Source: Sporolactobacillus putidus
GTDB taxonomy: Bacteria > Bacillota > Bacilli > Bacillales > Sporolactobacillaceae
Direction of reading: 5' to 3'
DNA: 64,000 bases
Assembly (NCBI RefSeq): GCF_014647035.1
Contig: NZ_BMOK01000002.1
Location: forward strand, 1-64,000
Shown: piece by piece, positions 35,818 to 47,518 of the stretch
Position numbering within the stretch: the stretch's first letter is position 1
How the letters are laid out: each line of letters opens with the position of its first letter
Notes under the pieces: generated by a model
The model's input: only the letters and a program-made list of their open reading frames with translations
Database searches by the model: none
Told to the model about the DNA's origin: nothing
Position numbers and translations under genes: made by a program

Positions 35818-36786
35818 TTACTTGCTTTCCGCTCTTTCCGAATCAAAATAGCCAGAGGTATCCGCTTTGTCCTTTTCCATCTGGGCAATCAGCGCATCCG
35901 CGCTTTGAAACTTCTTCTCGGCCCGAAGTCGTTTATACCAGTCTATCGAAACCTCTTTGTCGTAGAGATTTCCGCTGTAATTCAGCACATAAACCTCAAC
36001 GGTCGTTTTCGCGTGCATCTCATCGTAAAAAGTAGGGCGCGTTCCGATACTGCATGCGCCGGCCATGGCCTTTCCGTCAACGATCAGCCGAACGGCGTAA
36101 ATTCCATTAGGGGGCAGCAGAAACGCATCCTTAGATTCAACGTTTGCTGTTGGGAAACCAAGAGTTCTTCCCCGCTTGTCCCCGTGTCCGACAACGCCTG
36201 TCGTCCGGTATGGACGGCCAAGGAGCAGTGCCGCATCATCAACAGCGCCTTTTGCGACCAGAGCGCGGATATGTGTGGTGCTCACTTTTTCACCGAACAT
36301 CTCGACCTTCGGAACAACCGTGTAACTGAACATGCTTCGCGAATACTCGTCTATATTGTTCATATTTCCCCTGGCCATGCGTCCGAAAGTAAAATCGTAC
36401 CCGGCGACCACATGCTTGGCATGCAGCTTGATCAAATAATTGTCAACAAAGTCCTGTGGTGAAAGCTGGCTGAGCGCTAAGTCGAACCGAACGAAAAAAA
36501 GGATGTCAACCCCTAATTTTTCAATCAAACCGGCTTTCATTTCCAGAGATGTAAGAAAATCCACCCGCTTGGCTGACGGTTTGAGAACGACCGACGGATG
36601 AGGGTAAAAGGTCATGACCGCGGATGCCAGCCCTTTCTCTCCGGCAATTTCCACAGCCTTTTGGATCACTTTTTGGTGTCCAAGATGGACACCGTCAAAA
36701 TCCCCCAGTGCAATCACTTTTTCGTTGCTGTTAATTTTTTCGATAAAAGGGATCTTTTCCAAAAAAACTCTTTCCAATGCAGGCAC
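35818..36786 (-). CDS. ribF: Bifunctional riboflavin kinase/FAD synthetase
   Basis: The 322-residue product has the N-terminal nucleotidyltransferase with ALGDFDGVHLGHQ near residue 27 and a C-terminal flavokinase with GRTLGFPTANVE near residue 205. It converts riboflavin to FMN and FMN to FAD. The stop codon lies 18 bases before the rpsO -35 box. The gene follows truB by 46 bases in the conserved infB-rbfA-truB-ribF order. Confidence 0.96.
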   Translation of the reverse strand: MPALERVFLEKIPFIEKINSNEKVIALGDFDGVHLGHQKVIQKAVEIAGEKGLASAVMTFYPHPSVVLKPSAKRVDFLTSLEMKAGLIEKLGVDILFFVRFDLALSQLSPQDFVDNYLIKLHAKHVVAGYDFTFGRMARGNMNNIDEYSRSMFSYTVVPKVEMFGEKVSTTHIRALVAKGAVDDAALLLGRPYRTTGVVGHGDKRGRTLGFPTANVESKDAFLLPPNGIYAVRLIVDGKAMAGACSIGTRPTFYDEMHAKTTVEVYVLNYSGNLYDKEVSIDWYKRLRAEKKFQSADALIAQMEKDKADTSGYFDSERAESK

Positions 36787-36832
36787 CTTCTACTTTCGTA
36801 AACTGAAATACTGTCGGCGCTTCCTCATTGAT

Positions 36833-37747
36833 TCAGCAATCCCCGGTCACAAGCACTTTTTCCGGTTTGACCAGCCCCTGTTTGTCAGGGTGGGGGCGGT
36901 AAACAGCCAAACAGTTTCCCTTGTTATTATAAACCGCACAGGCATGATTCTGAAATCCCTTTGGGGCGGGAAGAACAGCCCCGTGAATGATTTTTCTTTC
37001 AAGCAAATCATCAACCGTCCAGCTGTCCAGCATGCCGAGTCCCGATTCAAGCGGTTTCAGGTATCCGGCAAACTGATGATTGGCAATCAGATCTTCAACT
37101 TGTTCAAATGTCAGACAATCTCTTAATTCAAAAGGGCCTTCTTTTATCCGCGTCAGCGAATGCAGATGAGAGGGATAGCCCAGTTTCCGACCGATATCCA
37201 CTGCCAGTGTCCGCACATAAGTACCTTTGCTGCACATAACCTCAAAGGGAATGTCCGGTAAGAAGCTATCTTCGCAACCATCAATGACTAGATTAAAAAT
37301 GCGTACATGACGAACCGGACGCTCGACCGTCATACCCTCTCTGGCATATTCATAGAGTTTTCTGCCGTTCACTTTCACAGCGGAATACATAGGCGGAGAC
37401 TGGCGGATCTCACCCCTGAAAGCGTCGAATACCCGTTCAACCTGCGCTCTGGCAATCGGCAGCCGGGCTTCCTTCCTTTCAACGATCTCACCACCCGCGT
37501 CTTCAGTTGTCGTCGACGTCCCGAAGCGGATCACACCCTTATACTTTTTGCCATATTCAAGCAGGTACTGCGCCACTTTGGTGGCCCTTCCCAAGCAAAG
37601 AATCAGGACACCATCCACGTCAGGATCCAAGGTTCCCGAGTGCCCGATCTTTTTGAATCTCAGAAGTTTCCGAAGGCGGAAGACACAGTCGTGGGACGTC
37701 ATCCCCCGCGGTTTGTAGAGCGGCAGAAGCCCTTCATATTCGGTCAT
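36833..37747 (-). CDS. truB: tRNA pseudouridine(55) synthase
   Basis: The 304-residue product begins LPLYKPRGMTSHDCV and has the catalytic Asp in HSGTLDPDVDGVL near residue 40, KYKGVIRFG and the Lys/Tyr segment VKVNGRKLYEYAREG near residue 125. A PUA-like tail follows. It makes pseudouridine 55 in the T-loop of tRNAs. AAGGTGG precedes the ATG, and the gene begins 12 bases after rbfA. Confidence 0.96.
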   Translation of the reverse strand: MTEYEGLLPLYKPRGMTSHDCVFRLRKLLRFKKIGHSGTLDPDVDGVLILCLGRATKVAQYLLEYGKKYKGVIRFGTSTTTEDAGGEIVERKEARLPIARAQVERVFDAFRGEIRQSPPMYSAVKVNGRKLYEYAREGMTVERPVRHVRIFNLVIDGCEDSFLPDIPFEVMCSKGTYVRTLAVDIGRKLGYPSHLHSLTRIKEGPFELRDCLTFEQVEDLIANHQFAGYLKPLESGLGMLDSWTVDDLLERKIIHGAVLPAPKGFQNHACAVYNNKGNCLAVYRPHPDKQGLVKPEKVLVTGDC

Positions 37748-37759
37748 GAAAAGCCCACC

Positions 37760-38113
37760 TTACTCTTTTTCTCTTTTGTGCAGGTCGTTAATCAATTGGT
37801 CAATGTGGTTCCCATATTCAACAGATTGATCAAACTTGAATTGAATTTCCGGCGTTTTTCTCAGACGGATCCGTTTGCCGATTTCACTCCGTATAAATCC
37901 CTTTGCCTTATCCAGACCCTCAAGCGTCGCGGCCTTTTTTTGATCATCCCCAAAAACGCTGATATAAACGGTAGCGTCCTGAAGATCTCCGGTTACATCA
38001 ACCCCTGTCACTGTAACAAAGCCGACCCGCGGATCCTTGATACGGTGTTCAATGATGTCGCTCATTTCCTTCTTCATCTGTTCAGCAACGCGATGCACCC
38101 GTAAATTTGCCAT
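37760..38113 (-). CDS. rbfA: 30S ribosome-binding factor A
   Basis: The 117-residue product has the KH-like RbfA fold: [19 protein letters not shown] at the start, [21 protein letters not shown] near residue 27, and the end [19 protein letters not shown]. It aids maturation of the 16S rRNA 5' end and cold adaptation. The ATG at 38113 has AAGGAGGATG; the open frame continues to 38182 into ylxP and is not used. Confidence 0.95.
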   Translation of the reverse strand: MANLRVHRVAEQMKKEMSDIIEHRIKDPRVGFVTVTGVDVTGDLQDATVYISVFGDDQKKAATLEGLDKAKGFIRSEIGKRIRLRKTPEIQFKFDQSVEYGNHIDQLINDLHKREKE

Positions 38114-38129
38114 GGGTTCATCCTCCTTC

Positions 38130-38411
38130 TCAAAGCCATTCATAAACCGTGTCTGCGCGTTCAATGTCAACGCGACCGTCAATGAGGGACAAAGCCCGGG
38201 CTAATTCGCGTTCCACATGAACCTTAGACGTTCCAATGGAAACGAATGCCAGTTTGGTACGCTGCCAGGCATCCTGATATGCAATCTCGCTGGCCGCGAG
38301 ATTGTGCCCGTTTACCGCTTTTCGCAGGATGCTCAAGATCACGGCGCGTTTTTCTTTTAGAGACTGCGCACTGTACAGCATGCATTCACACTGCACGAGA
38401 CCGATGATCAT
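38130..38411 (-). CDS. ylxP: DUF503 protein YlxP
   Basis: The 93-residue protein has the DUF503 pattern: [19 protein letters not shown] at the start and conserved alternating strands ending [17 protein letters not shown]. The fold is ferredoxin-like. It is found next to infB and rbfA across Firmicutes, and in some species affects 30S maturation; a firm role is lacking. Its ATG overlaps the infB stop as ATGA, so it is translationally coupled. Confidence 0.92.
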   Translation of the reverse strand: MIIGLVQCECMLYSAQSLKEKRAVILSILRKAVNGHNLAASEIAYQDAWQRTKLAFVSIGTSKVHVERELARALSLIDGRVDIERADTVYEWL

Positions 38412-40630
38412 TTCGGCTGAACTTCCTCCATGATATAAGCCTCCATCGTGTCGCCCTCCTTGATGTCATTGAAATTCTCCAGCGTCACGCCGCATTCAAA
38501 ACCTGACTTGACCTCTTTGGCGTCGTCTTTGAAACGCTTCAGCGTGTCCACATGCCCCTCGTAGATAACGACACCGTTACGAACGAGCCGTATACCGGCG
38601 TCCTTGGAGATCTTGCCGTCCGTAACATAGCATCCGGCTATGGTGCCAATTTTTGACACCTTGAAAATGGTGCGGACTTCGAGCTGTCCAATCACTTTTT
38701 CCTTATATTCAGGATCCAGCATGCCCTTCATGGCGGCTTCCATTTCATCGATCGCATCATAGATCACACGGTAAAGGCGAATATCCACCTTTTCTTCTTC
38801 AGCAACTTTCTTTGCATGATTATCAGGACGAACATTAAAGCCGATGATGATGGCATTGGAAGCCGATGCGAGGATAATATCCGACTCGCTGATGCCCCCG
38901 ACACCCGCGTGGATGATGTTGATCTTGACACCGTCCACATCAATTTTCTTTAGCGATCCTGAGAGTGCTTCGACAGAGCCTTGTACATCTGCTTTGATGA
39001 CCACATTGATTTCTTTCATTTCGCCTTCTTTTATTTTCTCAAATAAATCATCAAGGCTGACCTTGCTCGTCGTTTCTTTCCGTTCCGTGATCAGTGCGCG
39101 TTCAGCCCGGATTTCACCGATCTGGCGTGCTTTTTTCTCATCCTCAAAAACGATAAACTGATCTCCGGCAAGCGGAACATTATTCAAACCGGTGATTTCA
39201 ACCGGTGTCGACGGCCCTACTTTTTTGACGCGACGGCCGACATCATTGACCATAGCGCGAACCCTGCCAAACGTATTGCCGACAACAATGGGGTCGCCTA
39301 TCTTCAGTGTTCCGTTTTGAATGAGCAGAGTGGCAACCGGGCCTTTCCCTTTATCGAGCTGTGCTTCGATGACGGCTCCGCGTGCCAGTTTCTCAGGATT
39401 GGCCTTAAATTCCTCGATTTCCGCAACAAGCAGGATCATCTCAAGAAGATCATCGATTCCCGTGCCTTTTTTTGCGGAAATCTTTACAAAGATCGTATCT
39501 CCGCCCCAATCTTCAGGCACAAGTCCCTGTTCCGACAGTTCCTGCATGACATGATCCGGATTGGCATTCGGTTTGTCGATTTTGTTGACGGCAACGATGA
39601 TCGGAACTTTGGCCGCCCGGGCATGGTGAATCGCCTCAATCGTCTGTGGCATGACCCCGTCGTCTGCCGCAACCACAAGAACCGTGATATCGGTGATCTC
39701 GGCTCCCCTGGCACGCATTGTCGTGAAGGCAGCGTGTCCGGGGGTATCCAGGAAGGTAATCTTTTTCCCATCGTGAGTGACCTGGTAAGCTCCGATATGC
39801 TGAGTGATTCCGCCCGCTTCTCCGGCCGTGATCTTCGTGTGGCGAATCGAGTCAAGCAGCGTCGTTTTCCCATGGTCGACGTGACCCATGATCGTCACAA
39901 CAGGAGGCCGGATCACAGCCGTCTCTTCGTCGATGCCCAGGCCCTCATCTTCAAAGCTTGCTTCATCGACCACAACTTCCTCTTCGACGGAAACGCCATA
40001 ATCCGCAGCGAGCAGTTCTACAGTTTCTTTATCGAGATCCTGATTCTTTGTTGCCATCACACCCAACGCCATCAATTTCTTGATGATATCGGTTGACGGA
40101 CGGCCGAGTTTCTCGGCAAACTGCCCTACGGTAAGCGATCCGGACAACGTTATTTTCTCCGGAAGCCTGATTTCCTGTCTCTGATGGCTTCCATGCTGCT
40201 GTGCGCCGCGTCTTCTTGAATTTGAACGGCTGTTTCGTCTGCCGCCGCTCCGCCTGCTACCTCCGCCGAAGCGATTCCCGTCGCTGCTGTCGTTTGCGGT
40301 GCCGGTTTTGCGATTAATTTCCTGTCTTCCTTTTGTCACGCCTGATGGTTTTTCATTCATTTCCCTGGTTGGACGGTTTGCTCGAGTATCTTTTATCTTA
40401 GTTTGGCTCACTGGACCCTCTTCATTCTTTTTTTTCGGTTTTGCTGTCTCTGCCTGATGGACAGTAACTGTTTTTATTTTCAGCTTTTTATTCAATTGTT
40501 TAATAGCATTATCTTCAATGATGGACATATGGCTTTTGACCGAATAGCCCAGTCCTTCAAGATTTGAAATAATTTCTTTGCTCGTTAGCTTATGCTCCTT
40601 GGCATATTCATAAACACGCATTTTGCTCAT
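38408..40630 (-). CDS. infB: Translation initiation factor IF-2
   Basis: The product is about 740 residues. An N-terminal IF2 domain ([18 protein letters not shown]) is followed by a variable linker rich in Arg, Ser and Gly, a second N domain, and the GTPase domain with GHVDHGKT near residue 250, DTPGHAAF and NKIDK. The C-terminal domains recognise fMet-tRNA. It brings the initiator tRNA to the 30S subunit. The ATG at 40630 has GGGGGTG upstream and lies 4 bases after the ylxQ stop. Confidence 0.97.
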   Translation of the reverse strand: MSKMRVYEYAKEHKLTSKEIISNLEGLGYSVKSHMSIIEDNAIKQLNKKLKIKTVTVHQAETAKPKKKNEEGPVSQTKIKDTRANRPTREMNEKPSGVTKGRQEINRKTGTANDSSDGNRFGGGSRRSGGRRNSRSNSRRRGAQQHGSHQRQEIRLPEKITLSGSLTVGQFAEKLGRPSTDIIKKLMALGVMATKNQDLDKETVELLAADYGVSVEEEVVVDEASFEDEGLGIDEETAVIRPPVVTIMGHVDHGKTTLLDSIRHTKITAGEAGGITQHIGAYQVTHDGKKITFLDTPGHAAFTTMRARGAEITDITVLVVAADDGVMPQTIEAIHHARAAKVPIIVAVNKIDKPNANPDHVMQELSEQGLVPEDWGGDTIFVKISAKKGTGIDDLLEMILLVAEIEEFKANPEKLARGAVIEAQLDKGKGPVATLLIQNGTLKIGDPIVVGNTFGRVRAMVNDVGRRVKKVGPSTPVEITGLNNVPLAGDQFIVFEDEKKARQIGEIRAERALITERKETTSKVSLDDLFEKIKEGEMKEINVVIKADVQGSVEALSGSLKKIDVDGVKINIIHAGVGGISESDIILASASNAIIIGFNVRPDNHAKKVAEEEKVDIRLYRVIYDAIDEMEAAMKGMLDPEYKEKVIGQLEVRTIFKVSKIGTIAGCYVTDGKISKDAGIRLVRNGVVIYEGHVDTLKRFKDDAKEVKSGFECGVTLENFNDIKEGDTMEAYIMEEVQPK

Positions 40631-40634
40631 ATAT

Positions 40635-40958
40635 TCACCCCCGTGTTGATGGTCCAAGCCATTCGATCAGCTTTCCGGCAAATCCGCTGTCCGTTACCGC
40701 AATCAATACACGCGGCGGCTGACCGATCGCCTGACCGAGCGTCACCCTTTCCGATGCTTCAAAAATCGGCACTTTGTAAAAATTACACTTGTCGTTCACG
40801 GTTTTTTTTGTGCGGTCCGAGGCGTCCGCCGACATGATCACAACTCTGGCCTTCTGCTCACGTATCGCTCTCAGAACCGTTTCTTCTCCCGAAACGACCT
40901 TTCCCGCCCGCCTTGCGAGTCCCAGCAATGAATGCCATTTTTCATTTTTCTCCGGCAT
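40635..40958 (-). CDS. ylxQ: L7Ae-family protein YlxQ
   Basis: The 107-residue protein has the L7Ae/L30e fold: [18 protein letters not shown], the [33 protein letters not shown] block. Relatives bind kink-turn RNA; in B. subtilis YlxQ itself did not show strong K-turn binding, and its role is uncertain. The ATG at 40958 overlaps the rnpM end by 17 bases. It forms part of the nusA-rnpM-ylxQ-infB unit. Confidence 0.9.
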   Translation of the reverse strand: MPEKNEKWHSLLGLARRAGKVVSGEETVLRAIREQKARVVIMSADASDRTKKTVNDKCNFYKVPIFEASERVTLGQAIGQPPRVLIAVTDSGFAGKLIEWLGPSTRG

Positions 40959-41232
40959 CGTCGGGATGTTCCTCCAGGTAAGCGAACATATCGTCAAAAA
41001 CACTGTCGGGAACGGGGACACCTAAATGGCGGGAGAGAAGACTTTTCTCTTTTGCTTTCCGGACGCAGGCCGTTTTTTTCGACAGATAGGCGCCTCGTCC
41101 GTTTTTCTTTCCGGTAAGATCGAGAAAGACCTCCCCCTCAGGAGAACGCACAATCCGGAACAGTCCCCTCTTCTCGGTCGATTCCTGGCAGGCGATGCAT
41201 TTTCGCATAGGTATTTTCCGCTGCTTCGGCAA
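40942..41232 (-). CDS. rnpM: YlxR/RnpM family RNA-binding protein
   Basis: The 96-residue product begins [21 protein letters not shown], with the two-Cys motif of DUF448, and continues with the [16 protein letters not shown] segment. Relatives bind the RNase P RNA and modulate RNase P activity, and are encoded after nusA in Firmicutes. The start lies 15 bases after the nusA stop. Confidence 0.93.
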   Translation of the reverse strand: MPKQRKIPMRKCIACQESTEKRGLFRIVRSPEGEVFLDLTGKKNGRGAYLSKKTACVRKAKEKSLLSRHLGVPVPDSVFDDMFAYLEEHPDDAGEK

Positions 41233-41247
41233 TACGATCAGCCCCCT

Positions 41248-42411
41248 TTATTTTTCCGTTTCAGAAGGATCCTCTGGCAGCGGCTCACCGTACTCGTCAG
41301 ATGCCTCTTGTCCTGCCACTTCATTTTCCGGAACAATATCTGTCCTTTCATCAGAAAAATCATCCAGCAGGCCGGCCTCTTCTGCTTCTGATTCGCTTTT
41401 TATATCGATTTTCCATCCGGTAAGCTTTGCGGCAAGGCGCGCGTTCTGTCCTTTTTTGCCGATAGCAAGAGAGAGCTGGTAGTCGGGTACGATGACCGTT
41501 GTCGCTTTTTCTTCTTCATGAACGATGACTCTGACCACTTTAGAAGGACTGAGCGCATTAGCGACATAGGTAACCGGATCTTCGGACCAGCGGACAATAT
41601 CGATCTTCTCGCCTTTCAGTTCGTTCACGATGGTCTGAACCCTGGCCCCTTTCTGGCCGACACAGGCTCCAACCGCGTCAATTGCCGGATCTTCGGCATG
41701 TACCGCAATTTTTGACCGGTCGCCTGCTTCGCGGGAGATTGATTTAATTTCAACCGTTCCATCATAAATTTCCGGCACTTCAAGTTCGAAAAGACGCTTC
41801 AGCAGGCCGGGATGTGTCCGGGACACCGTGATCATCGGACCTTTTTTCGCATTTTCGACTTTCGTAATATAAACTTTTATCCGGTCGTGCGGACGGTAGG
41901 TCTCGTTCGGCATCTGCTCGGACTGAGGAAGAAGGGCTTCAACACGGCCAAGATCAACATAAATGAAACGATGGTCAAGGCGTTGGACAATGCCCGTCAT
42001 AATGTCGTCCTCGCGGTCGATAAATTCAGAAAAAATCACACCGCGCTCCGCTTCACGCACCCTCTGCGTGACAACCTGCTTCGCAGTCTGCGCGGCAATC
42101 CGCCCGAAGTTTCGCGGGGTGACTTCGATTTCTACCGTATCGCCAAGCTGATAATGTGAATTCAGATTTTTAGCCTGCTCCAGCGACATCTGCAGGTTTT
42201 CATTTTCAACAGATTCAACCACTTCTTTTCGTGCGTAAACTTTGATCTGGCCAAGTCCTTCATTAATGTCGACACGGACATTCTGCGCCTGGTCAAAATT
42301 GCGTTTATACGCCGAAATGAGCGCAGCCTCAAGCGCTTCAAGCAAGACTTCTTTGCTGATTCCTTTATCTTTTTCCAGTGCCGTGATGGCTTCCACCAAA
42401 TCACTGCTCAT
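41248..42411 (-). CDS. nusA: Transcription termination/antitermination factor NusA
   Basis: The 387-residue product has the N-terminal RNA polymerase-binding domain, an S1 domain ([20 protein letters not shown] near residue 140) and two KH domains ([15 protein letters not shown] near residue 255 and [22 protein letters not shown] near residue 325), then an acidic tail. The acidic C-terminal extension of the E. coli type is missing, as usual in Firmicutes. It modulates pausing, termination and rRNA antitermination. Confidence 0.97.
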   Translation of the reverse strand: MSSDLVEAITALEKDKGISKEVLLEALEAALISAYKRNFDQAQNVRVDINEGLGQIKVYARKEVVESVENENLQMSLEQAKNLNSHYQLGDTVEIEVTPRNFGRIAAQTAKQVVTQRVREAERGVIFSEFIDREDDIMTGIVQRLDHRFIYVDLGRVEALLPQSEQMPNETYRPHDRIKVYITKVENAKKGPMITVSRTHPGLLKRLFELEVPEIYDGTVEIKSISREAGDRSKIAVHAEDPAIDAVGACVGQKGARVQTIVNELKGEKIDIVRWSEDPVTYVANALSPSKVVRVIVHEEEKATTVIVPDYQLSLAIGKKGQNARLAAKLTGWKIDIKSESEAEEAGLLDDFSDERTDIVPENEVAGQEASDEYGEPLPEDPSETEK

Positions 42412-42445
42412 TTTTTTTCCCCCTTTTTACTCCAGCAATCATGCG

Positions 42446-42916
42446 TCAGAAAATGATCGCAAGCCTGCTGCTCGCAATCTTATCAAACGGAAGCGTGACT
42501 GAAGCCGTCTTTGTTTTATTTTTAATCAAAAGTGTCACACTTTCCCTGTTCACCTCTGTCAGCCGGCCTTCAAAAATTTTTGAACCGTGCAAGGGCTCGT
42601 AGGTTGTCAAATGCACGTCTTTGCCCACTGATCTTACAAAGTCTTCATATTTCTTCAGCGGTCTCTCTGCACCGGCAGATGAGACTTCAAGAAAGTAAGC
42701 CTCCTTGATCGGATCGTGTGCATCGAGCACTTCGCTTAATTTCTCGCTGACAGCCGCGCAGGTATCCAGATCAACACCGTGCGGCGAATCAATAAAGACG
42801 CGCAGGAACCGATTTTTTCCTTCTTTCACGTACTCGATGTTCACAAGCTCAAGATTTAATTCACGTAAAATCGGAGAAATCAATTCATCCGTCATCTTCG
42901 CGATCGCACCAGCCAT
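42446..42916 (-). CDS. rimP: Ribosome maturation factor RimP
   Basis: The 156-residue product has the RimP signature FLRVFIDSPHGVDLDTCAAVSE near residue 45 and YFLEVSSAGAERPLKK near residue 80. It acts late in 30S assembly. The start at 42916 has AAAGGAGGCT. A near-perfect palindrome at 42939-42963 lies directly before that ribosome site. Confidence 0.95.
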   Translation of the reverse strand: MAGAIAKMTDELISPILRELNLELVNIEYVKEGKNRFLRVFIDSPHGVDLDTCAAVSEKLSEVLDAHDPIKEAYFLEVSSAGAERPLKKYEDFVRSVGKDVHLTTYEPLHGSKIFEGRLTEVNRESVTLLIKNKTKTASVTLPFDKIASSRLAIIF

Positions 42917-42938
42917 GTTCAGCCTCCTTTGGAAAACG

Positions 42939-42963
42939 AAAGAGTGGGAATTTCCCACTCTTT
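42939..42963 (-). terminator. 12-bp palindrome between polC and rimP
   Basis: AAAGAGTGGGAA and its complement TTCCCACTCTTT flank a single central T. On the minus strand it is followed by CTTTCGTTTTCC, a weak T-tract. It lies between the polC stop and the rimP ribosome site, so it may be a partial terminator or attenuator. Confidence 0.5.
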
Positions 42964-43063
42964 GCAGACGAACTATTTCCAGTATTTCCATAGATACTAT
43001 AACATACCCGTCTTTTTAAGGCAAGAACGGCAGAAAAAGTTGTGTTTCGGCCATCAAAGACGC

Positions 43064-46000
43064 TCAAAAGAGAGAGAGCTGGTTGGCATCAGGCATCCCT
43101 TCAAGACATCCCTGACTCTCGAGATATTCCAACACCGTTTTTGAAATTTTTGCGCGCCTCTGCAGGTCTTCCTTCGATAGAAACTCCCCTTGTTCCCGCG
43201 CTTGGGCAATCGCCTTTGCCGCGTTTGTTCCGACGCCGGGAATGGCGTTGAAAGGCGGAATCAGTGTGTCACCGTCGACAAGAAAACGGGTCGCATCCGA
43301 ATGGTACAGGTCGACAGACTGAAAACTGAATCCGCGTTCGCACATTTCGAGCGCAATTTCCAGCACAGTCAGCAGGCTCTTTTCTTTCGGAAGCGCGTCA
43401 TTTCCCTTCTTCTCTATTTCATCCATTTTTTCGTTGATCGCGTCCGATCCACGTTTCATTACATCAATATCAAAATCATCGGCTCTGACAGAAAAATAAG
43501 TGGCATAAAAAAGAATCGGATAGTGCACCTTAAAATAGGCAATACGTATAGCCATCAGCACATATGCCGTCGCGTGAGCTTTAGGAAACATATATTTAAT
43601 CTTCAGGCATGATTCCATATACCAGTCCGGAACATTATTCTCCTTCATCTCGGCAATCCAGTCATCGTTCAATCCCTTTCCCTTTCGCACGGATTCCATG
43701 ATTTTAAATGCGTGCGAGGGTTCCAGGCCTTTATGCATCAGATCAATCATGATGTCGTCACGGCACGAAATCACGTCTTTCAGGACGCATGTACCGTTGT
43801 CAATCAGCGTCTGTGCATTTCCGAGCCAGACATCCGTTCCATGCGACAGGCCGGATATCTGAACAAGTTCGGCGAAGGTCGTTGGCTTGGTGTCCTCCAG
43901 CATTTGCCGGACAAAACGGGTGCCGAATTCGGGTATGCCGAGTGTGCCCGTTTTACAGCGGATTTGTTCCGGGCTGACGTCAAGGGAGTCCGTTGAACTG
44001 AATATTTTTATGACTTCCTTGTCATCGGTTGGAATCGATTTTGGGTTGATACCGCTCAGATCCTGCAGCATTCGGATGACAGTCGGATCGTCGTGCCCAA
44101 GAATGTCCAGTTTTAAAATGTTGTCATGAATCGAATGGAAATCAAAATGCGTTGTCTGCCATTCCGCTGTCCGGTCATCGGCCGGATACTGAACGGGTGT
44201 AAAATCATAAATTTCCATGTCGCGGGGAACGACGACGATGCCTCCGGGATGCTGGCCGGTTGTCCGTTTGGCTCCGGTGCAGCCCGCAGCGAGCCGGTCG
44301 CGTTCAGCCCCGCGGAGACGGCCTCCCGTATCCTCCTCATATCCCTTAACATAGCCATATGCCGTTTTATCAGCGATGGTGCCTATCGTACCGGCACGAA
44401 AAACTTTGTCCTCACCGAAAAGCACTTTCGTATAGTTATGGGCAACCGGCTGATAATCCCCCGAAAAATTCAGATCAATGTCCGGAACTTTGTCCCCTTT
44501 GAAACCGAGAAACGTTTCAAAGGGAATGTCATGCCCTTCTTTTTTCATCGCCGCGCCGCATTCGGGACAGTTCCGGTCGGGAAGGTCAAACCCGCAGGCG
44601 ACCGATCCATCGGTGAAAAATTCAACATGATGGCATTCAGGACACAGATAGTGGGGCGGCAGAGGGTTCACCTCGGTGATCTCAAGCATGGTCGCAACGA
44701 GCGATGATCCGACCGAACCTCTTGATCCGACCAGATAGCCGTCGGACAGCGACTTTTTAACGAGCTTATGGGCAATCAGGTAAATAACTGAAAAACCATG
44801 CCCGATGATACTCTTCAATTCTTTATCCAGTCTTTTTTCGACGATTTCAGGAAGCTGATCGCCATACAGAAAATGTGCCCGTCCGTAAGTCTTCTCCCTG
44901 ACTTCCTCTTCTGCTCCGTCGATCGTCGGTGTGTAAAGTTTGTCCTTCATAGGCAGCACTTCGCTGATCATTTCGGCAATCGCATTCGGATCGTCCACAA
45001 CAACTTTCTTCGCTTTTTCCTCTCCAAGAAAACTCATGCATTCAAGCATCTCATCGGTTGTACGGAAATGGACATCGGGCTGCGTCTGGCGGTTGAGCGG
45101 GTTGCCTGCCTGAGACGCGATCAGGATTTTCCGATAGATTTTATCGTGCTCATCCAGGTAGTGAACATCGCCAGTCGCCACTACCGGTTTATCCATTTTT
45201 TCGCCGAGCTTCACCAGCTTAATCATGATATCTTTAAGAGCAAGCTCGTCACGTACAATCCCTTTCTCAACAAGATGCATGTAATTGGAGGGAGGCTGTA
45301 TTTCTATGTAATCATAAAATGCCGCGACTTTTTCTGCAGCCTCCGCCGACTTCTGCATCATCGCCTCGAACAGCTCGCCTTTGTCGCATCCCGATCCGAC
45401 GATCAGCCCTTCACGGTATTTGGCCAGAATGGAACGGGGAATTCTGGGGACACGGTAAAAATACTTTACATGAGCCAGTGAAATCAGCTTATAGAGATTC
45501 TTGAGACCGGTCTGATTTTTCACAAGCAGGATGACGTGCGACGGACGGATGCGGTCCATGTTGCCCTTTCCTAAATTATCGTTCAGCTGATCATGGTAGA
45601 CCATCCCTTTGGCCGCGGCATCTTGGAACATTTTCCACGCAAGATAGCCGGTCGCTTCCGTATCGTAGATCGCGCGGTGGTGATGCGTCAGCTCAATATT
45701 GAATGCTTTGCAAAGCGTATCCAGTTTATGGTTTTTAAAGCCCGGGTAAAGAAAACGGCCGAGCTCAAGCGTATCGATGACCGGATTGTCCGCTTTTTCA
45801 TAACCGAGTCCTTTATAACCATTATTTAAGAACCCCATATCAAAAGTCGCATTATGAGCAACAAGGATGGCCTCGCCTGCGAACGCTCTGAACGCTTTGA
45901 TGACTTCACCTGCATCCGGGGCGTCTTTCAGCATTTCGTCCGTAATACTCGTTAATTCCGTAATCTTTTTAGGGAGGGGGTGATGGGGATTTGCAAACTC

Positions 46001-47368
46001 GTCAAACTTTTCAAGCACCTCGCCGTTTTTTATCTTGACGGCCGCCAGCTCGATGATCGTGTCATAGACGGCGGACAGTCCCGTTGTCTCCACATCGAAT
46101 ACGACAAACGTGTCATCCGAAAGCAATCTGTGTGCCATATTATAGGCAATCGGCACGCCGTCATCGATCAGGTTGGCTTCAACACCATAAAGAACCTTGA
46201 TGCCATACTTCTTTCCGGCAGAATAAGCTTCCGGGAAAGACTGGGCAACCGCGTGGTCCGTAATGGCGATCGCCCGATGTCCCCATTCCTTAGCCCGCTT
46301 GATCAGTGAACCGGCCGTGACCACGGCATCCATCTGACTCATGACCGTATGCGCGTGAAGTTCCACCCTTTTTTCGCCTTCAGACGCTGTATCAAGCTTT
46401 TTATGGGGTGGAATTTCCTCTATGTCATTGGCAATCATGACCAGATCGCGGACGAAACTGTCATTCTGCACGCCGCCCCGGACCTTTGCCCACATGCCTT
46501 TCTTCAGGCCCTGAAACTTCCCGGCATCTTCTTTATCCCTGGAAAAGATTTTGATGATCAGCGAATCCGTGTAATCCGTCATCTTAAAAAGGAGCAGCGT
46601 TCTCCCGCTGCGCAATTCACGAGTCTCTACATCGAAAATATAACCCTGAATGGTTATACGGCGCTCTTCATCTTGTATCGTTTCTATTGCGACCGGTTCA
46701 TCATGAATGTCGTAACCGATCTTAAACGGTCCCTCGGGTACTCCTTCATCAGCAGCTTCTTCCGCCTTTTTCCTTTCCATCATAGTCTGAATGACTTTCT
46801 GCTGATCTTCTTCTTCACGTTTTTTCACAAAAGAATCGTAGGCTCTCGCCTTATCCTCCTGATCGACTTTAACGTCAAGCGTCAGCGGCGGAAAACCGCA
46901 GCGATGAAGTTTTTCGTTGACCGCGTGAGGCAGTTTCCGCTTGATCAGACCCGCCTCTGCTTCATTTGAGGCAGAAAGACAGAGCTGTTTTCCGATTAGA
47001 CTCGGAGTCTGTCTGGAGAGGCATCCTTTCAGTGAAGGAAATTCTGCCGAGAGATGAGCGCAAGCCATAGGCCAGTATTGTTCGAACAACTCTCCAAAGC
47101 CTTCTTCAATCCGCGTCTGCAAGGAAAAGCTTACACTTCTGACCACGGACTGAAAGTGTTTCTTCAGCTGAGTGTCGAGCCACTCAAAGACATTGCGGGG
47201 CAGTAAGCGCTCCACGATGAATTCAAAATGCCATCGGCGCTCTTCCTTATATACGGTCAGTTTTTCGATTTCACCGCGGCGAAGATAACTGTTCATCCAG
47301 TCCTCGGGAGCTTCAATCTGCTGCATCAGAATAACCCAGCGTGCCGATTTGGATAGCGGTTCGGTCAT
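43064..47368 (-). CDS. polC: DNA polymerase III alpha subunit, PolC type
   Basis: The 1434-residue product is the Gram-positive replicative polymerase. It has an N-terminal OB domain (to about residue 320), a PHP domain beginning [10 protein letters not shown] near residue 336 that is split by the proofreading exonuclease ([11 protein letters not shown] near residue 420, DEDDh type), and the palm, with the Zn-binding Cys4 group near residue 935 and [12 protein letters not shown] near residue 990. It copies both strands with DnaE help. The ATG at 47368 follows GAAAGGAGATC. It is separated from proS by a terminator. Confidence 0.97.
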   Translation of the reverse strand: MTEPLSKSARWVILMQQIEAPEDWMNSYLRRGEIEKLTVYKEERRWHFEFIVERLLPRNVFEWLDTQLKKHFQSVVRSVSFSLQTRIEEGFGELFEQYWPMACAHLSAEFPSLKGCLSRQTPSLIGKQLCLSASNEAEAGLIKRKLPHAVNEKLHRCGFPPLTLDVKVDQEDKARAYDSFVKKREEEDQQKVIQTMMERKKAEEAADEGVPEGPFKIGYDIHDEPVAIETIQDEERRITIQGYIFDVETRELRSGRTLLLFKMTDYTDSLIIKIFSRDKEDAGKFQGLKKGMWAKVRGGVQNDSFVRDLVMIANDIEEIPPHKKLDTASEGEKRVELHAHTVMSQMDAVVTAGSLIKRAKEWGHRAIAITDHAVAQSFPEAYSAGKKYGIKVLYGVEANLIDDGVPIAYNMAHRLLSDDTFVVFDVETTGLSAVYDTIIELAAVKIKNGEVLEKFDEFANPHHPLPKKITELTSITDEMLKDAPDAGEVIKAFRAFAGEAILVAHNATFDMGFLNNGYKGLGYEKADNPVIDTLELGRFLYPGFKNHKLDTLCKAFNIELTHHHRAIYDTEATGYLAWKMFQDAAAKGMVYHDQLNDNLGKGNMDRIRPSHVILLVKNQTGLKNLYKLISLAHVKYFYRVPRIPRSILAKYREGLIVGSGCDKGELFEAMMQKSAEAAEKVAAFYDYIEIQPPSNYMHLVEKGIVRDELALKDIMIKLVKLGEKMDKPVVATGDVHYLDEHDKIYRKILIASQAGNPLNRQTQPDVHFRTTDEMLECMSFLGEEKAKKVVVDDPNAIAEMISEVLPMKDKLYTPTIDGAEEEVREKTYGRAHFLYGDQLPEIVEKRLDKELKSIIGHGFSVIYLIAHKLVKKSLSDGYLVGSRGSVGSSLVATMLEITEVNPLPPHYLCPECHHVEFFTDGSVACGFDLPDRNCPECGAAMKKEGHDIPFETFLGFKGDKVPDIDLNFSGDYQPVAHNYTKVLFGEDKVFRAGTIGTIADKTAYGYVKGYEEDTGGRLRGAERDRLAAGCTGAKRTTGQHPGGIVVVPRDMEIYDFTPVQYPADDRTAEWQTTHFDFHSIHDNILKLDILGHDDPTVIRMLQDLSGINPKSIPTDDKEVIKIFSSTDSLDVSPEQIRCKTGTLGIPEFGTRFVRQMLEDTKPTTFAELVQISGLSHGTDVWLGNAQTLIDNGTCVLKDVISCRDDIMIDLMHKGLEPSHAFKIMESVRKGKGLNDDWIAEMKENNVPDWYMESCLKIKYMFPKAHATAYVLMAIRIAYFKVHYPILFYATYFSVRADDFDIDVMKRGSDAINEKMDEIEKKGNDALPKEKSLLTVLEIALEMCERGFSFQSVDLYHSDATRFLVDGDTLIPPFNAIPGVGTNAAKAIAQAREQGEFLSKEDLQRRAKISKTVLEYLESQGCLEGMPDANQLSLF

Positions 47369-47463
47369 CTTTCATGATCTCCTTTCACTATGATTCTATT
47401 AAACGACGCATCCGGACCGGAGCTGATCTGCTCTTTTAGATGAAGCAGCAGACAGCGAAATCA

Positions 47464-47499
47464 AAAAAGAAAAAGGAGCTGCGTTTTCTGCTGTGCTCC
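47464..47499 (-). terminator. Terminator of proS
   Basis: On the minus strand GGAGC and GCTCC arms (with an inner GC pair) enclose an A-rich loop and are followed by TTTTTCTTTTTT. It starts 20 bases past the proS stop. Confidence 0.8.
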
Positions 47500-47518
47500 C
47501 TGTCCGGCAAATAATCGA

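Noticed and set aside
39317-40096. 259-residue plus-strand frame
   Set aside because: Antisense shadow of infB.
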